The notes: generated by a model from the sequence alone, not told the origin. Shown: positions 42,962-52,566, counted from the first letter of the stretch. The stretch is DNA of 64,000 bases from Myxococcales bacterium (GCA_016720595.1 JADKKI010000001.1:186001-250000); one strand, 5' to 3'. Made by a program: numbers and translations.

Positions 42962-43729
42962 TTACTGGCAGAACGCGGCTTGAAACGCAGCGGGCTCGTC
43001 CTGGGTGGTCAAACCGGGACAGCGCTGGTTGGCGTTCGGATCTCGGGCGATCGGTCCCGACAGCTTGCAGGCCTGCGCGTTGTTCGACTGACACGCGTTG
43101 TCCCAGCCGCACATGCAGTCGAGCGGATCGGTGGTCGCGGTGAGCCCGAGGCCGAAGCCGATCGCGCCGACGGCGAAGTTGACGACGCGCTGATTCGGCG
43201 TGACGACGTCCGCGATCCACGCGACATCGCTCTTCGCGCCATCGCCACAATCGAGCGTGGTGACGGCGCCACCGAAGCGCGAGCCGACCTGCTGTGACGT
43301 TCCGCCGAACACGATCATGACGTAGGGGCCCGCGGCCGGGCGCGTGGTGACCACCGTGACCGGGAACTGCGAGAGCTGTGCGCGCACGCCGGTGGTGATC
43401 TCGGCGATGTCGGTGAGCCGCGTGCCGACCTGCGCGCGATATGCGGGCGCCGCGCCGTTCGCGATCTGCATCCAGCTCGCGCGGTTCTGCGTGGCATCGC
43501 TCGCTGCGGCCGCAGTCAGCGCTTGACCGTCGAAGTTCAGGTACACGACACGACCGTTCATGCACATCGGTGCATCGGGGCCGAGCGCTGCGTCGATCGC
43601 GCCGCCGCCTCCGCCGCCGCCACCACCACCACCGCCGCCACCGCCACCGTCCGGTCCATTGCCATTGGCGTCGGAGAGCTCGGCGTGACACGCGCCAAGC
43701 GCGAGCACGATCAACACGAGGGCCCTCAT
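42962..43729 (-). CDS. Lipoprotein with polyglycine linker, unknown function
   Basis: A 255-residue predicted lipoprotein; the Met at 43729 opens a signal peptide with lipobox LGAC. A run of about sixteen glycines follows, encoded by a GCC/ACC-rich minus-strand tract likely prone to slippage. The mature domain begins VVYLNFDGQAL, a start common to secreted myxobacterial proteins related to metalloproteases, but I see no HExxH. Several cysteines near the C terminus (CMCGWDNAC) suggest disulfides. Confidence 0.6.
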   Translation of the reverse strand: MRALVLIVLALGACHAELSDANGNGPDGGGGGGGGGGGGGGGGAIDAALGPDAPMCMNGRVVYLNFDGQALTAAAASDATQNRASWMQIANGAAPAYRAQVGTRLTDIAEITTGVRAQLSQFPVTVVTTRPAAGPYVMIVFGGTSQQVGSRFGGAVTTLDCGDGAKSDVAWIADVVTPNQRVVNFAVGAIGFGLGLTATTDPLDCMCGWDNACQSNNAQACKLSGPIARDPNANQRCPGLTTQDEPAAFQAAFCQ

Positions 43730-43815
43730 ACGATCATTGTGACCATGACCTATGTCCGCGACAACTGGGACGATTCGCCCCGATGTGGGGTGGTGCACCC
43801 CAGATAGGCGAAGGC

Positions 43816-46101
43816 TCAGCCCAGCTGGTCGCGAACGACCTGATTGACCGCAGCTGCGTCGGCGTTGGGCGAGGCCTTCATGACCTGGCCGACGAAGAAC
43901 CCGAGGAGCCCGGTCTTACCCGCCCGGTATTGCGCGGCTTTCTCGGGGTTTGCGGCGATCACGGCCGTGACGGTGGCCCCGAGATCGATGGTCGGCGTCG
44001 TCGCTGCACCCTGGAGCTCGCTGAACGGCCGCCCAGTACGCACCAGCTCCGCGAGCAGCGCCTTGCCGGCGGTGGGGGCCACGGACCCAGCGTGGATGGC
44101 CGCGAGCAGCTTCCCGAGCTCCGCGGCGTCGATGGCGGCGATCGTGCGATCGCCGAGCGCGCGAGGCAGCTCGTTGATCATCCACTTCGCCGCGAGCTCG
44201 GCCGGGACGCTCGTGACGACGGTGCGGAACACGTTTGCCGTCGCGAGATCGGCGGTCAGGAGATCCGCGGTGTCCGCGGTGATCCCGTCGAGCGCGGCGA
44301 TCGCGGCGTACGCGGCGGCGAGCTCGGGATCACGAGCGCGCGTCTCGGCGCGATACTCGGCCGGGGACTTCCCCTTGGGGCGAGACTGCGCCTTCGGGTT
44401 CTTCTCGCGGGCGTTCGGGTCGGAGACCGGTGCGGTCTCGAGCTTCTTCTCGCGCGTATCACGCAGCGTGATCGTCCGGTTCATCACGATCGCGCCCGGC
44501 TGGGTGTCCTGGTCGACCACGAAGTATCCCACGCGCTCGAGCTGCCACCGCGATCCGATCGCGGCGGTGGCGAGGCTCGCCTCCACGCGCGCGCCCGTCA
44601 CGACCTCGAGTGACTTCGGATCGAGGTGCTCGAGGAAATCCTGCCCGCCCTCTTCAGGGCTCGCGACCTTGAACAGCCGGTCGTAGAGGCGCAGCTCCAC
44701 GGGCAGCGAGCTCGCGGCATCGACCCAGTGGATCACGCCGGAGGGCTTGCTCCCATCCGCGAGGTTCTTGCCGCCCTTGGTCTCGAGATGCACCGTGGCC
44801 TTGAGCCTGGTGACCTCCCCGCTGGCGTTGCGCGCGAGCACCTCGCCGGCGGTGATGCAGTAGCCATAGCGCAGGCGCACGGTGCGGCCGGGGGCGAGCC
44901 GCTGGTAGTCCTTCGGTGCTTCGTCGCGCCAGTCGTCGCGATCGATGAGGATCCGACCGCTGAACGCCACCGGCCGCGACCCGGGCGTGCCGGCATCGGC
45001 GGGGAAGAACGGCGCATCGATCATCTCGGTGCCGCCGGGCCAGCCTTCGAGCTCCACCTCGATCGGGCGCACCACACCGAGCACGCGCGCGGCCGTCTTG
45101 TTGAGATCGTCGCGGATGCAGTACTCGAGCTTGCCGATGTCGACGGCGGAGTTCGCCTTCGCGATGCCGATCATGTCGCAGAACGCGCGGATCGCCTCCG
45201 GGCTGTACCCGCGGCGGCGCATCGCCGCGATCGTCGGCATCCGTGGATCGTCCCAGCCGTGGACGTGCTTGCCGGTGACGAGCGTGAGCAGCTTGCGCTT
45301 GCTCATCACGGTGTAGTCGAGGACGAGCCGCGCCATCTCGTACTGATGCGGGCGCGGGCTCCACGGCCCGGTGTTGTCGAGGACCCAGTCGTACAGCTCG
45401 CGGTTGTTCTCGAACTCGAGCGTGCAGATCGAGTGCGTGATGCCTTCGATGCCGTCCTCGAGCGGATGGGCCCAGTCGTACATCGGATAGATCACCCACG
45501 CGTCGCCGCTGCGATGGTGATGCGCGTGGCGGATCCGGTAGAGCAGCGGATCGCGCATCTTCATGTTCGCCGACGCCATGTCGATCTTCGCGCGCAGCAC
45601 GCGAGCTCCATCGGGGAACTCGCCGGCCTTCATCCGGCGCAGGAGATCGAGGTTCTCGGCGACGCTGCGCTCGCGGAACGGGCTCGGCGTGCCGGCCTCC
45701 GACAGGGTGCCGCGGTGTTCGCGGATCTGCTCCTCCGTCAGATCGCAGACGTAGGCCTTGCCCTCGGTGACGAGGCGCTCGGCGAGCGCGTACATCTGCG
45801 GGAAGTAGTCGGCCGAGAACAGCACCGCAGCGGGCTCGAAGCCGAGCCAGCGCACGTCGCGCTCGATCGAATCCACGTACTCGACGTCCTCTTTGGTGGG
45901 GTTGGTATCGTCGTAGCGGAGGTTCGTCTTGCCCTGGTAGTCGAGGGCGACGCCGAAGTTCACACAGATCGACTTGGCGTGACCGATGTGAAGGTAGCCG
46001 TTCGGCTCCGGGGGGAACCGCGTGACGACCCGGGTGTGGCGACCTGCGGCGAGATCCTCGTCGATGATGTCGCGGATGAAGTCGGTGCGCTCGACGGACA
46101 T
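43816..46101 (-). CDS. glnS: Glutaminyl-tRNA synthetase with C-terminal YqeY/GatB-like domain
   Basis: A 761-residue class I synthetase. The HIGH motif appears as PNGYLHIGHAK near residue 33 and the KMSKS-like motif as VMSKRKLL. The beta-barrel anticodon-binding region follows, and beyond about residue 590 a helical YqeY/GatB C-terminal-type domain (AAKWMINELPRAL, then GLLGFFVGQVMK) is appended. This fusion is known from Deinococcus GlnRS, where the tail helps tRNA-Gln binding. The start at 46101 gives the standard N terminus. Two tRNA-Gln units sit in the array at 58.6 kb. Confidence 0.93.
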   Translation of the reverse strand: MSVERTDFIRDIIDEDLAAGRHTRVVTRFPPEPNGYLHIGHAKSICVNFGVALDYQGKTNLRYDDTNPTKEDVEYVDSIERDVRWLGFEPAAVLFSADYFPQMYALAERLVTEGKAYVCDLTEEQIREHRGTLSEAGTPSPFRERSVAENLDLLRRMKAGEFPDGARVLRAKIDMASANMKMRDPLLYRIRHAHHHRSGDAWVIYPMYDWAHPLEDGIEGITHSICTLEFENNRELYDWVLDNTGPWSPRPHQYEMARLVLDYTVMSKRKLLTLVTGKHVHGWDDPRMPTIAAMRRRGYSPEAIRAFCDMIGIAKANSAVDIGKLEYCIRDDLNKTAARVLGVVRPIEVELEGWPGGTEMIDAPFFPADAGTPGSRPVAFSGRILIDRDDWRDEAPKDYQRLAPGRTVRLRYGYCITAGEVLARNASGEVTRLKATVHLETKGGKNLADGSKPSGVIHWVDAASSLPVELRLYDRLFKVASPEEGGQDFLEHLDPKSLEVVTGARVEASLATAAIGSRWQLERVGYFVVDQDTQPGAIVMNRTITLRDTREKKLETAPVSDPNAREKNPKAQSRPKGKSPAEYRAETRARDPELAAAYAAIAALDGITADTADLLTADLATANVFRTVVTSVPAELAAKWMINELPRALGDRTIAAIDAAELGKLLAAIHAGSVAPTAGKALLAELVRTGRPFSELQGAATTPTIDLGATVTAVIAANPEKAAQYRAGKTGLLGFFVGQVMKASPNADAAAVNQVVRDQLG

Positions 46102-46166
46102 GGCGTCGCGCACTCTACCGCAGCCAGGCCTCGCGGACATCCGACGCACCGGTGTACGGTCGGTCC

Positions 46167-46616
46167 ATGCGCTGGGTGATCGTCTCGACCATCGTCTCGG
46201 TCCTTGTCGCGCTCCAGGTCTCGGCGTGCGGTGGCAAGCCTTCGCCGAGGGCGAGGAGCTCGGAGATCCCGGTGACCGGGACCGCGACCCTGGCCGGGAC
46301 CTGGCTCACCAACGACGACATGGACTGGGGCTATCGCCTCGTTCTGGTGCCCGACGGCAGGTTCGCGATGTACATCGATCGCGGAAAGATGGGCGCCTGT
46401 CAGCAGAAGGGTCGGCTCACCCAGGGTGCGGGTCCGTCGACGTTCACGCTCACGGTGAACACGGATGGCTGCAACCCTACGGGCGCCACCGGCGGTCAGC
46501 TCACGATCTCGGTGCCGTCGTACACCGGCGAATCGCTGACCCTCATGTACATGGTCGGCGCGAACCAGGTTCGCCGGGTCTACCAGCGCGATCCCAAGGT
46601 CCCGCGTCCGAACTAA
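46167..46616 (+). CDS. Small lipoprotein, unknown function
   Basis: A 149-residue predicted lipoprotein from Met 46167, with lipobox VSAC after a clean hydrophobic stretch. The mature part (GTWLTNDDMDWGYRLVLVPDGRF) is beta-rich and resembles small lipocalin-like extracytoplasmic domains, but no family can be named. Divergent from glnS. Confidence 0.6.
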   Translation: MRWVIVSTIVSVLVALQVSACGGKPSPRARSSEIPVTGTATLAGTWLTNDDMDWGYRLVLVPDGRFAMYIDRGKMGACQQKGRLTQGAGPSTFTLTVNTDGCNPTGATGGQLTISVPSYTGESLTLMYMVGANQVRRVYQRDPKVPRPN

Positions 46617-46657
46617 CGCTGTGGTCAGTGCTCGCGTTGATCGGGGCCGGATCCCGG

Positions 46658-46755
46658 AGATCAAACCCAGGAAGCCAGGAACCAGGGTCAGAGACTGTTG
46701 ACCAAGTCCGCTGCCTGGCTTCCTCGGTTCCTTGGTTCGAGTTCTGTGCACACGT
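46658..46755 (+). repeat. Dispersed intergenic repeat, copy 3 (convergent gap)
   Basis: Begins ATCAAACCCAGGAAGCCAGG, then AACCAGGGTCAGAG, a short variable middle, CTGCCTGGCTTCCTCGG, TTCCTTGGTTCGAG and TTCTGTGCACACG. It aligns over its full length with the copy at 37704. It lies between two convergent lipoprotein genes, and the halves can pair (AGGAAGCCAGG with CCTGGCTTCCT). Confidence 0.65.
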
Positions 46756-46782
46756 TAGGTTGGCGCCTCGGCGTCGTCGCGG

Positions 46783-46986
46783 TCAGGGGCGCGCCGGCGT
46801 CGCTGGCGCGGCAGGGACAGGTGCGTCGGGGATCCCGCCCGAAGGATCGGGGATCGTGGGTGACACCGGCTCCGCCGCAGGGACCTCGGGGGCGCGTGCC
46901 GGAGGCTGAGCCGGCGGCTTCGCCGGCGAGGTGGGTGCTCCGCCACAGGCCGCGAGGACGAGCAGGAGTCCGGGCAGCCATCGCAT
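46783..46986 (-). CDS. Very small Pro/Ala-rich lipoprotein
   Basis: A 67-residue ORF with a convincing lipoprotein signal (MRWLPGLLLVLAAC) followed only by a low-complexity Pro/Ala linker. No folded domain can fit, so it may be a periplasmic tether or a non-functional remnant. Cotranscribed, if real, with the next lipoprotein gene upstream at 47390. Confidence 0.45.
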   Translation of the reverse strand: MRWLPGLLLVLAACGGAPTSPAKPPAQPPARAPEVPAAEPVSPTIPDPSGGIPDAPVPAAPATPARP

Positions 46987-47009
46987 GACACGGTGATACC
47001 CGATCCGCG

Positions 47010-47390
47010 TCAGCGAAGCAGGCTGTAGGCGACGATCGTGACCAGCGTCCCGAACAGGCTCTTGAGGAAGCCCGAGCTCGCATCCGGGACGCCGAGCGGA
47101 ATGGTCGTGGCGTGATCGGTGCCGATGTAGACGCGCATCGCCTTGTCGCTGCCATTGGCGGTCATCAGGATGTCCTGATTGCCGGCCGGTGCGTTGGCGA
47201 TCACGATCCGGCTGGTGTGAGCGTCCTCGACCACGAGGATGCCGTTGATCGCGACGTTGACGTCGCTCGCGGGCTGGGACAGCAGCAGCACGACCGTCCC
47301 GGTGGGCTCGTCGGGCGCGGCGGGATACCGCACATGGACGTCATGGGAGCAGGCGGCGAGGCAGAGGAGCGCGACGACAGCGAGACGCAT
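47010..47390 (-). CDS. Small lipoprotein with PEGA-like domain and C-terminal hydrophobic segment
   Basis: A 126-residue protein from Met 47390 with lipobox LAAC. The body reads [30 protein letters not shown], the pattern of a PEGA-type beta-sandwich. The C terminus ([18 protein letters not shown]) could be a membrane helix. Function unknown. It shares the divergent gap with dapL. Confidence 0.6.
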   Translation of the reverse strand: MRLAVVALLCLAACSHDVHVRYPAAPDEPTGTVVLLLSQPASDVNVAINGILVVEDAHTSRIVIANAPAGNQDILMTANGSDKAMRVYIGTDHATTIPLGVPDASSGFLKSLFGTLVTIVAYSLLR

Positions 47391-47499
47391 GGTCGTTGGT
47401 CCGCGCCGGCCGGCTGCGGGTTGCACGCTGGCCCACCGCTGCACCAGGCAACGCGCCGACGGTCGCGCGCGTCCGACGTTTCGGCTACCTTGCGCGCCC

Positions 47500-48732
47500 A
47501 TGGCGCGTATCAACGAGCACTACGCCAAGCTGCCAGCCAGCTATCTGTTCCCCGAGATCGGGCGCCGCGTCCGCGCCTATGCGGCGGCGCACCCGGAGGC
47601 CAAGGTGATCCGCCTCGGCATCGGCGATGTCACCGAGCCGCTCGCGCCCGCGATCGTCGACGCCATGCACGCGGCCGTCGACGAGATGGGCAAGCGCGAG
47701 ACGTTCCGTGGGTATGGCCCGGAGCAGGGCTACGACTTCCTCGTCGAGGCGATCCGGCAGAACGACTACGCCGCACGCGGGGTGGAGATCGCCGCCGACG
47801 AGATCTTCGTCAGCGATGGCAGCAAGTGCGACAGCGGCAACATCCAGGAGATCTTCTCGCTCGCGGCGCGGATCGCGGTCACCGATCCGGTCTATCCGGT
47901 GTACGTCGACTCCAACGTGATGGCGGGGCGCACCGCAGCGGTCGGCGCCGACGGCCGCTATCCGGGCCTCACCTACCTCGTCGGCAACGAGGCGAATGGC
48001 TTCCAGCCCGAGCCGCCCGCCGAGGGCGTCGACGTCGTCTACCTCTGCTCGCCGAACAACCCGACCGGCACGGTGGCCACGCGGGCGCAGCTCGAGCGCT
48101 GGGTCGCGTGGGCCAAGCAGCACGACGCGATCATCCTGTTCGACGCGGCGTACGAGTCGTACATCTCGGACCCAGCGCTGCCGCGCTCGATCTACGAGAT
48201 CCCCGGCGCGCGGGACTGCGCCCTCGAGCTGAGGAGCTTCTCCAAGCGGGCGGGGTTCACCGGCGTGCGCTGCGCGTTCCTCGTGGTGCCGAAGACGGTG
48301 ACCGGGGTCGGTGCGGATGGCGCGCGCGTCTCGCTCAATGCGCTGTGGGCGCGCCGGCACACCACGAAGTTCAACGGTGCGTCGTACGTGGTGCAGCGCG
48401 GCGCGGCGGCGGCGTACTCCCGGGCCGGGCTCGCACAGACCACCGCACAGATCGCGTTCTACATGGAGAATGCGCGGCTCCTGCGTGAAGGGCTCAGCGC
48501 GGCGGGCTTCACGGTGTTCGGAGGCGTTCACGCGCCGTACATCTGGCTCCGCACACACGGCGGCGCAACCTCGTGGGAGTTCTTCGACCGGCTGCTCACC
48601 GAGACCCAGGTGGTCGGCACACCGGGTTCCGGGTTCGGACCTGCAGGGGAGGGCTACTTTCGGCTCTCGGGGTTCAACTCGCGCGCGAACATCGAGGAAG
48701 CGATCCAGCGGATCCGTCGCGTGTTCGGGTAG
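47500..48732 (+). CDS. dapL: LL-diaminopimelate aminotransferase
   Basis: A 410-residue PLP enzyme that makes LL-diaminopimelate directly from tetrahydrodipicolinate in lysine and cell-wall synthesis. The start [20 protein letters not shown] and [12 protein letters not shown] are hallmarks of Dap[17 protein letters not shown] and the cofactor lysine in [13 protein letters not shown] follow. A longer in-frame ORF extends upstream but the Met at 47500 matches the family start. Presence of DapL indicates the short aminotransferase variant of the lysine pathway. Confidence 0.95.
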   Translation: MARINEHYAKLPASYLFPEIGRRVRAYAAAHPEAKVIRLGIGDVTEPLAPAIVDAMHAAVDEMGKRETFRGYGPEQGYDFLVEAIRQNDYAARGVEIAADEIFVSDGSKCDSGNIQEIFSLAARIAVTDPVYPVYVDSNVMAGRTAAVGADGRYPGLTYLVGNEANGFQPEPPAEGVDVVYLCSPNNPTGTVATRAQLERWVAWAKQHDAIILFDAAYESYISDPALPRSIYEIPGARDCALELRSFSKRAGFTGVRCAFLVVPKTVTGVGADGARVSLNALWARRHTTKFNGASYVVQRGAAAAYSRAGLAQTTAQIAFYMENARLLREGLSAAGFTVFGGVHAPYIWLRTHGGATSWEFFDRLLTETQVVGTPGSGFGPAGEGYFRLSGFNSRANIEEAIQRIRRVFG

Positions 48733-48782
48733 CGGATCGCTCGCCCCGAGGACGGCGGGGCGCATTCATGTACAATGACGAC

Positions 48783-49247
48783 ATGCGTGCCGTCGTGGTG
48801 CTCGTGGTGCTGGTCGGGTGTACGGGAGATGACGGCGGAGGCGCTGGGGGCGATACCTCGGCCCACGCCGTGTGCGTCACCGAGACCAATCGGTATCGCG
48901 CGATGAACGGCAAGGCGGATGTCGTCCGCTCCACCGCGCTCGAAGACTTCGCCGACACGGGTGCGATGGTCGACTTCGGCGGCTCGCCGCATCAGCACTT
49001 CTCGAGCACCAACGGGGGCGGCATCGCGTTCGCGGAGAACGAGTGTCCGCACTGGAGCACGAACCAGACCGGCGGTGATCTCTCGATGCTCGTCGTCCAA
49101 TGCATCGCAGCGTTCTACTCGGAGGGTCCGGGAACCGGGAACGCGCACGGCCACTACAACAACATGATGGGTGCCTACGGCACGCTCGGCTGCGGGATCT
49201 TCCAGTCGGGGACGGACGTCACCATCGTGCAGGACTACGGCCGCTGA
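48783..49247 (+). CDS. CAP/SCP-superfamily lipoprotein
   Basis: A 154-residue predicted lipoprotein (lipobox LVGC). The mature part follows the CAP pattern: ETNRYRAMNGKADVV, a His in SPHQHFSS, AENEC, HGHYNNMMG and CGIF...VQDYG, giving the conserved His/Glu/His cavity residues. CAP proteins are secreted and bind lipids or act as proteases in some hosts; here the role is unknown. I start at the second ATG (48783), which gives the compact signal peptide. Confidence 0.75.
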   Translation: MRAVVVLVVLVGCTGDDGGGAGGDTSAHAVCVTETNRYRAMNGKADVVRSTALEDFADTGAMVDFGGSPHQHFSSTNGGGIAFAENECPHWSTNQTGGDLSMLVVQCIAAFYSEGPGTGNAHGHYNNMMGAYGTLGCGIFQSGTDVTIVQDYGR

Positions 49248-49273
49248 TCGCGCTCGCCCACGAGGAGCACGGC

Positions 49274-50047
49274 ATGGTGGTCCGCCGCTTCGCGCGCGGG
49301 CCGGCCGAGCGCGTTCCGGAGCTCGTGTGGATCCATGGGCTCGGCGAGCGTGCGAGCTGCTTCGATGCGGTCGCCGGCCATCGGCTGCTCGACGGCATGG
49401 TCCACGTGCTTCCCGATCTCCCCGGCTATGGCGATTCCCAACCACCGGTGCTCCCGCCGTCGGGAGACTCGCTCGAGCATCTCGCCGGCCACCTCGCCGA
49501 GTGGTTGACCACGTGGCCCGCGCGCCCGGCTCCGATCCTGATCGGGCACTCGATGGGTGGCGTGCTCGCGACCCTGGTCGCGGAGCGGATCCCCGTGCGC
49601 GGGGTGATCGACATCGACGGGAACCTGACGCGCGGAGACTGTACGTTCAGCGCCGAAGCGGCTGCGTTCACGCCACCCGAGTTCATCGCGCGCGGGTTTG
49701 CCGAGATGCAAACCTCGGTCGCGGCACATGGGGCCACCGATCCGGCGTTGCGAGGCTATGCGTCGGCGCTCGGCGTGGCGAACGCCGAGGTGTTTCATCG
49801 GCACTCGATCGATCTCGTCGCGCTGAGCTCGACGGAGACGCTGGTCGGTCGCCTGGCCGCGCTGACCACACCCGTGCTGTTCATCGCGGGAATGCCTGGG
49901 GGCATCTGCGAGCCCAGCCGCCGCGCGCTGGGCCGCGCGGGCGTGCCGTGGCTCGGGCTCGAGCCGGCGGGCCACTGGCCGTTCATCGATCAGCTCGATC
50001 TGTTCGCCGCCACGGTTCGCGCCTTCGTGCGCGAGCTGGTCAGCTGA
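49274..50047 (+). CDS. Alpha/beta-hydrolase
   Basis: A 257-residue alpha/beta-hydrolase. The oxyanion HGLGE segment is near the N terminus, the nucleophile elbow is GHSMGG, and the C-terminal AGHWPFIDQ contains the catalytic His. Asp candidates precede it. No lid domain is recognisable. Substrate unknown; the preceding CAP gene ends 26 bases upstream, so the two may share a transcript. Confidence 0.85.
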   Translation: MVVRRFARGPAERVPELVWIHGLGERASCFDAVAGHRLLDGMVHVLPDLPGYGDSQPPVLPPSGDSLEHLAGHLAEWLTTWPARPAPILIGHSMGGVLATLVAERIPVRGVIDIDGNLTRGDCTFSAEAAAFTPPEFIARGFAEMQTSVAAHGATDPALRGYASALGVANAEVFHRHSIDLVALSSTETLVGRLAALTTPVLFIAGMPGGICEPSRRALGRAGVPWLGLEPAGHWPFIDQLDLFAATVRAFVRELVS

Positions 50048-50065
50048 CCGGACCGGCGCTCACAC

Positions 50066-51040
50066 TCACGACGGCGGTGCAGGAACCGGTGGACCGGATT
50101 CGGGCGATTCGGGCGATGGGTTCGGGGCCGCGGGTGTCGCCGCATCCGCCTCGGGTGGCGTCGGCGCCGGGGCGGTTGGTGTCGCGGGTGCAGGTGGGCT
50201 CTTGAGGTCGGGCGAGTCCGGGTCGGCGCCGCCGTCGGGGGTGTAGCGGGTGGGCAGGACCTGAAGGTTGGTCGCGCCCACGGCGTCGAGCGCGGTCCGC
50301 TCCTGCGCGGCATCGAGCAAGCCCTGGAGACGGAGCAGGCGGATCAGGCGCACCTCCTTGGCGACGAGCTCAGGCGTATGGACCGCCGGTGAGCGCGTGA
50401 ACGGGTTGGGGAGGGCGGTCGCGAGGCGGGCAGCCTCCGCAGGGGTCAACGTCTGCGCCGAGTGACCGAACCAGTGCCGGGCGGCGGCCTCGGCGCCGAA
50501 CACCCCGTCGCCCCACTCCACGACGTTCAGGTACAGCTCGAGGATCCGCTGCTTGCTCAGGTGATCCTCGAGCGAGTAGGCGATCAGCAGCTCGCGCAGC
50601 TTGCGGACGAAGCTACGCGACGGCGACAGGTAGAGGTTCTTCGCGAGCTGCTGCGTGATCGTGCTCCCGCCGACCGCGAGCGCGCCCTTGTCGAGGTTCC
50701 GATCGATCGCGTTCTCGATCGCGCGCCAGTCCACGCCATCGTGCCGGTAGAAGTGATCGTCCTCGGCGTAGACCACCGCAGCGCGCAGGTAGCGCGAGAT
50801 CTTGCCCAGCGGGCGCCACTGCCACTCCAGCTTGAACGGCTTGCCGGCGGCCTCGGCCTGCGCGCGCCTGAGATCGATGAACGCGGTCGAGGTCGGGTTC
50901 TCCGTCGCCAGCGGGGCGGTGTTGGGCACCGAGCACCACAGCGCGAGGCCACCGAGGGCCACCAGGAGGGTGCCGACCTCGATCACCCGCAGCACGATCC
51001 GTGGCCACCGGCGAGGCGGACGCGGTGGAGGGGCGGCCAT
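50066..51040 (-). CDS. mtgA: Monofunctional biosynthetic peptidoglycan transglycosylase
   Basis: A 324-residue GT51 enzyme that polymerises lipid II. It has one N-terminal membrane helix (VLRVIEVGTLLVALGGLALWC), then the GT51 motifs: AAVVYAEDDHFYRHDGVD with catalytic Glu, GGSTITQQLAKNLYLS, and LELYLNVVEWGDGVFGAEAA. No transpeptidase domain follows; instead there is a Pro/Ala/Thr-rich tail of about 60 residues not found in typical MtgA. Start taken at MAAPPP (51040). Confidence 0.93.
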   Translation of the reverse strand: MAAPPPRPPRRWPRIVLRVIEVGTLLVALGGLALWCSVPNTAPLATENPTSTAFIDLRRAQAEAAGKPFKLEWQWRPLGKISRYLRAAVVYAEDDHFYRHDGVDWRAIENAIDRNLDKGALAVGGSTITQQLAKNLYLSPSRSFVRKLRELLIAYSLEDHLSKQRILELYLNVVEWGDGVFGAEAAARHWFGHSAQTLTPAEAARLATALPNPFTRSPAVHTPELVAKEVRLIRLLRLQGLLDAAQERTALDAVGATNLQVLPTRYTPDGGADPDSPDLKSPPAPATPTAPAPTPPEADAATPAAPNPSPESPESGPPVPAPPS

Positions 51041-51114
51041 GCGGGGAGCATACGACTCCATCGCCCGAATGCCCGGTTTTCGCGATGCGTGCGGCGCTGC
51101 GGTATCGTGCCGGC

Positions 51115-52104
51115 GTGAGAGCCGTCGCGATCGTCAACGGAAACGCGCGCGGGGTGCGCGGCCGGATCCGCAAGCGGCTCGACCGGGCCCTGCCCGGCGG
51201 GGTGCGGTTCACCGATTCCCTCGTGCACGCGCGCGCCACGATCCGGGCCGAGATCGCACGCGGTGTGGATCTGGTGATCCTCGGCGGAGGCGATGGCACC
51301 GTGGTGATGGGACTGACGCTGATCGCGGAGGCCTGCCGCGGGACGGGGCGCCCCGAGCCCGCGATCGGCGTGCTGCGGCTTGGCTCGGGGAACGCGATCG
51401 CGGACACGCTCGGAGCGAGCGACGAGCCCGAAGCGGATCTGGTGGCGCTGGCAGCGGGTCGCGGCACGTGGCGCAAGGTCCCGATGCTCGATGTGCTCGG
51501 TGTGCGAGCGCCGTTCGTGGGTGTGGGGCTCGATGCGCAGCTGCTCGAGGATCAGGAGGCAGTCGGGCGCGTGGTCGATCGCGTGCCGGGCGTGCGCCGG
51601 CTGGTCGGCGGCGGTGCGCGCTATGCACTCTCGGTCGCGCTTCGCTCGGTGCCGAGGTTCGCCACCGCCACCAGGCCCAACGCGGTGGTCACGAACCTGG
51701 GCGCGCCCGCGATCGTCATGAAGCGTGGCGGTGCGACCGGCGCGACGATCCCTGCTGGACAGCCGCTGTGGTCGGGCGCGTGCACGCTGGTCGCCGGCGC
51801 CACGATTCCGTACTTCGGCTTTGGACTCAAGATGTTCGCGTTCGCAGGCGCCCAGTCCGGGCGCTTCCATCTGCGCTGTGGCGATGCCGGCCTGTTCGAG
51901 ATCCTCCGCAATACGCCTGCGGCCTTCCGCGGCGACTACTTCTCGGATCACGTGACCGACTTCCTCTGTGATCGCGTGGCGATCGAGCTCGATCGCGAGG
52001 CCGCGATCGAGGCGGGCGGCGAGCTGCTCGGTCGTCGCACCCGGATCGAGCTGGCGCTGACCGAGCCGGTCACGCTGGTTTCGCTGGCGAAAGTTCCGTT
52101 CTGA
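51115..52104 (+). CDS. Diacylglycerol kinase-family lipid kinase (YegS/DagK-like)
   Basis: A 329-residue protein. The catalytic-domain motifs are the N-terminal VAIVNGNARG loop, the GGGDGT nucleotide motif (VILGGGDGTV), and LRLGSGNAIADTLG. A C-terminal beta domain is present as in YegS. It phosphorylates diacylglycerol, sphingoid bases or related lipids. GTG 51115 matches the family start; ATG 51085 would add ten residues. It is the last ordinary gene before the tRNA array. The next 82 bases show nothing. Confidence 0.88.
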   Translation: MRAVAIVNGNARGVRGRIRKRLDRALPGGVRFTDSLVHARATIRAEIARGVDLVILGGGDGTVVMGLTLIAEACRGTGRPEPAIGVLRLGSGNAIADTLGASDEPEADLVALAAGRGTWRKVPMLDVLGVRAPFVGVGLDAQLLEDQEAVGRVVDRVPGVRRLVGGGARYALSVALRSVPRFATATRPNAVVTNLGAPAIVMKRGGATGATIPAGQPLWSGACTLVAGATIPYFGFGLKMFAFAGAQSGRFHLRCGDAGLFEILRNTPAAFRGDYFSDHVTDFLCDRVAIELDREAAIEAGGELLGRRTRIELALTEPVTLVSLAKVPF

Positions 52105-52186
52105 CGGATCGCTGCATCGACACCGCGAAACTGCTCGGGAACTTCGTACTCACGATCTCGAACAAATAATCTCTTCGTAAAAGGCT

Positions 52187-52215
52187 TTGACAGATCGAAG
52201 TAGCGCTGTTATCCG
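52187..52215 (+). promoter_or_regulatory. Candidate sigma-70-type promoter upstream of the array
   Basis: A perfect -35 hexamer TTGACA (52187-52192) is followed after 17 bases by TATCCG (52210-52215), a partial -10 match, inside an unusually AT-rich stretch (52150-52190) for this genome. It points into the tRNA/Ro60 region and is 82 bases past the lipid-kinase stop. Seen by eye only. Confidence 0.5.
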
Positions 52216-52221
52216 TATCAA

Positions 52222-52490
52222 CCATCGGCGGCTCGTTCTCGAGCGGTCGACCTACCAGGAACCCTCCGTGCGTCAACTCCACCCAAATAGCCCCAAACTG
52301 CCGGAAAGGACTTCGCCATCTTGGCGGCGAGCCTTTACGTCGGGTTGCTTGCTTACCTCCGCCTACGGCGTGGGAAGCGAGGATCAGGGTATTCGCGCTG
52401 GGGGCCCCCACCGCTAGTCTCAGTATGAACTGCGACTAGTCCGTCAGGGCCGCCCAGGGGAAGACCTCCCCCAAGCGGCCCTCATCGTTT
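52222..52490 (+). ncRNA. Candidate untranslated leader or small RNA between promoter and terminator
   Basis: Between the candidate promoter and a terminator-like hairpin lies about 270 bases with no ORF that looks coding. It contains several local hairpins (CGCC ATCTT GGCG near 52316-52328; a CTCCGCC/GGCGTGGG pairing near 52357-52374). I found no motif of tmRNA, SRP RNA, RNase P RNA or 6S RNA. It could be an independent RNA or the 5' part of the array transcript. Confidence 0.35.
52447..52490 (+). terminator. Rho-independent terminator-like hairpin
   Basis: A GGGCCGC/GCGGCCC stem (52447-52453 with 52475-52481) encloses a second GGGG/CCCC pairing and is followed by TCATCG and four T. It may end the short upstream RNA or attenuate transcription into the array. 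Confidence 0.5.
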
Positions 52491-52566
52491 TCGGCTTCGT
52501 CCTTCTGGTTCGGCGTTCCGGGTCCGGCATCCGACGCCAACACACAATCTGACTTTGCGACTCGTG

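Noticed and set aside
43600..43660. CCG/CCA-rich tract as a CRISPR or microsatellite element
   Set aside because: It simply encodes the polyglycine linker of the lipoprotein at 42962-43729; no spacer-repeat structure exists here or elsewhere in the window.
52367..52392. String resembling a piece of 16S rRNA (GCGTGGG.AGC...AGGAT.AG)
   Set aside because: Similarity is short, gapped and imperfect, unlike the exact 23S fragment at 55363, so I do not claim an rRNA origin.
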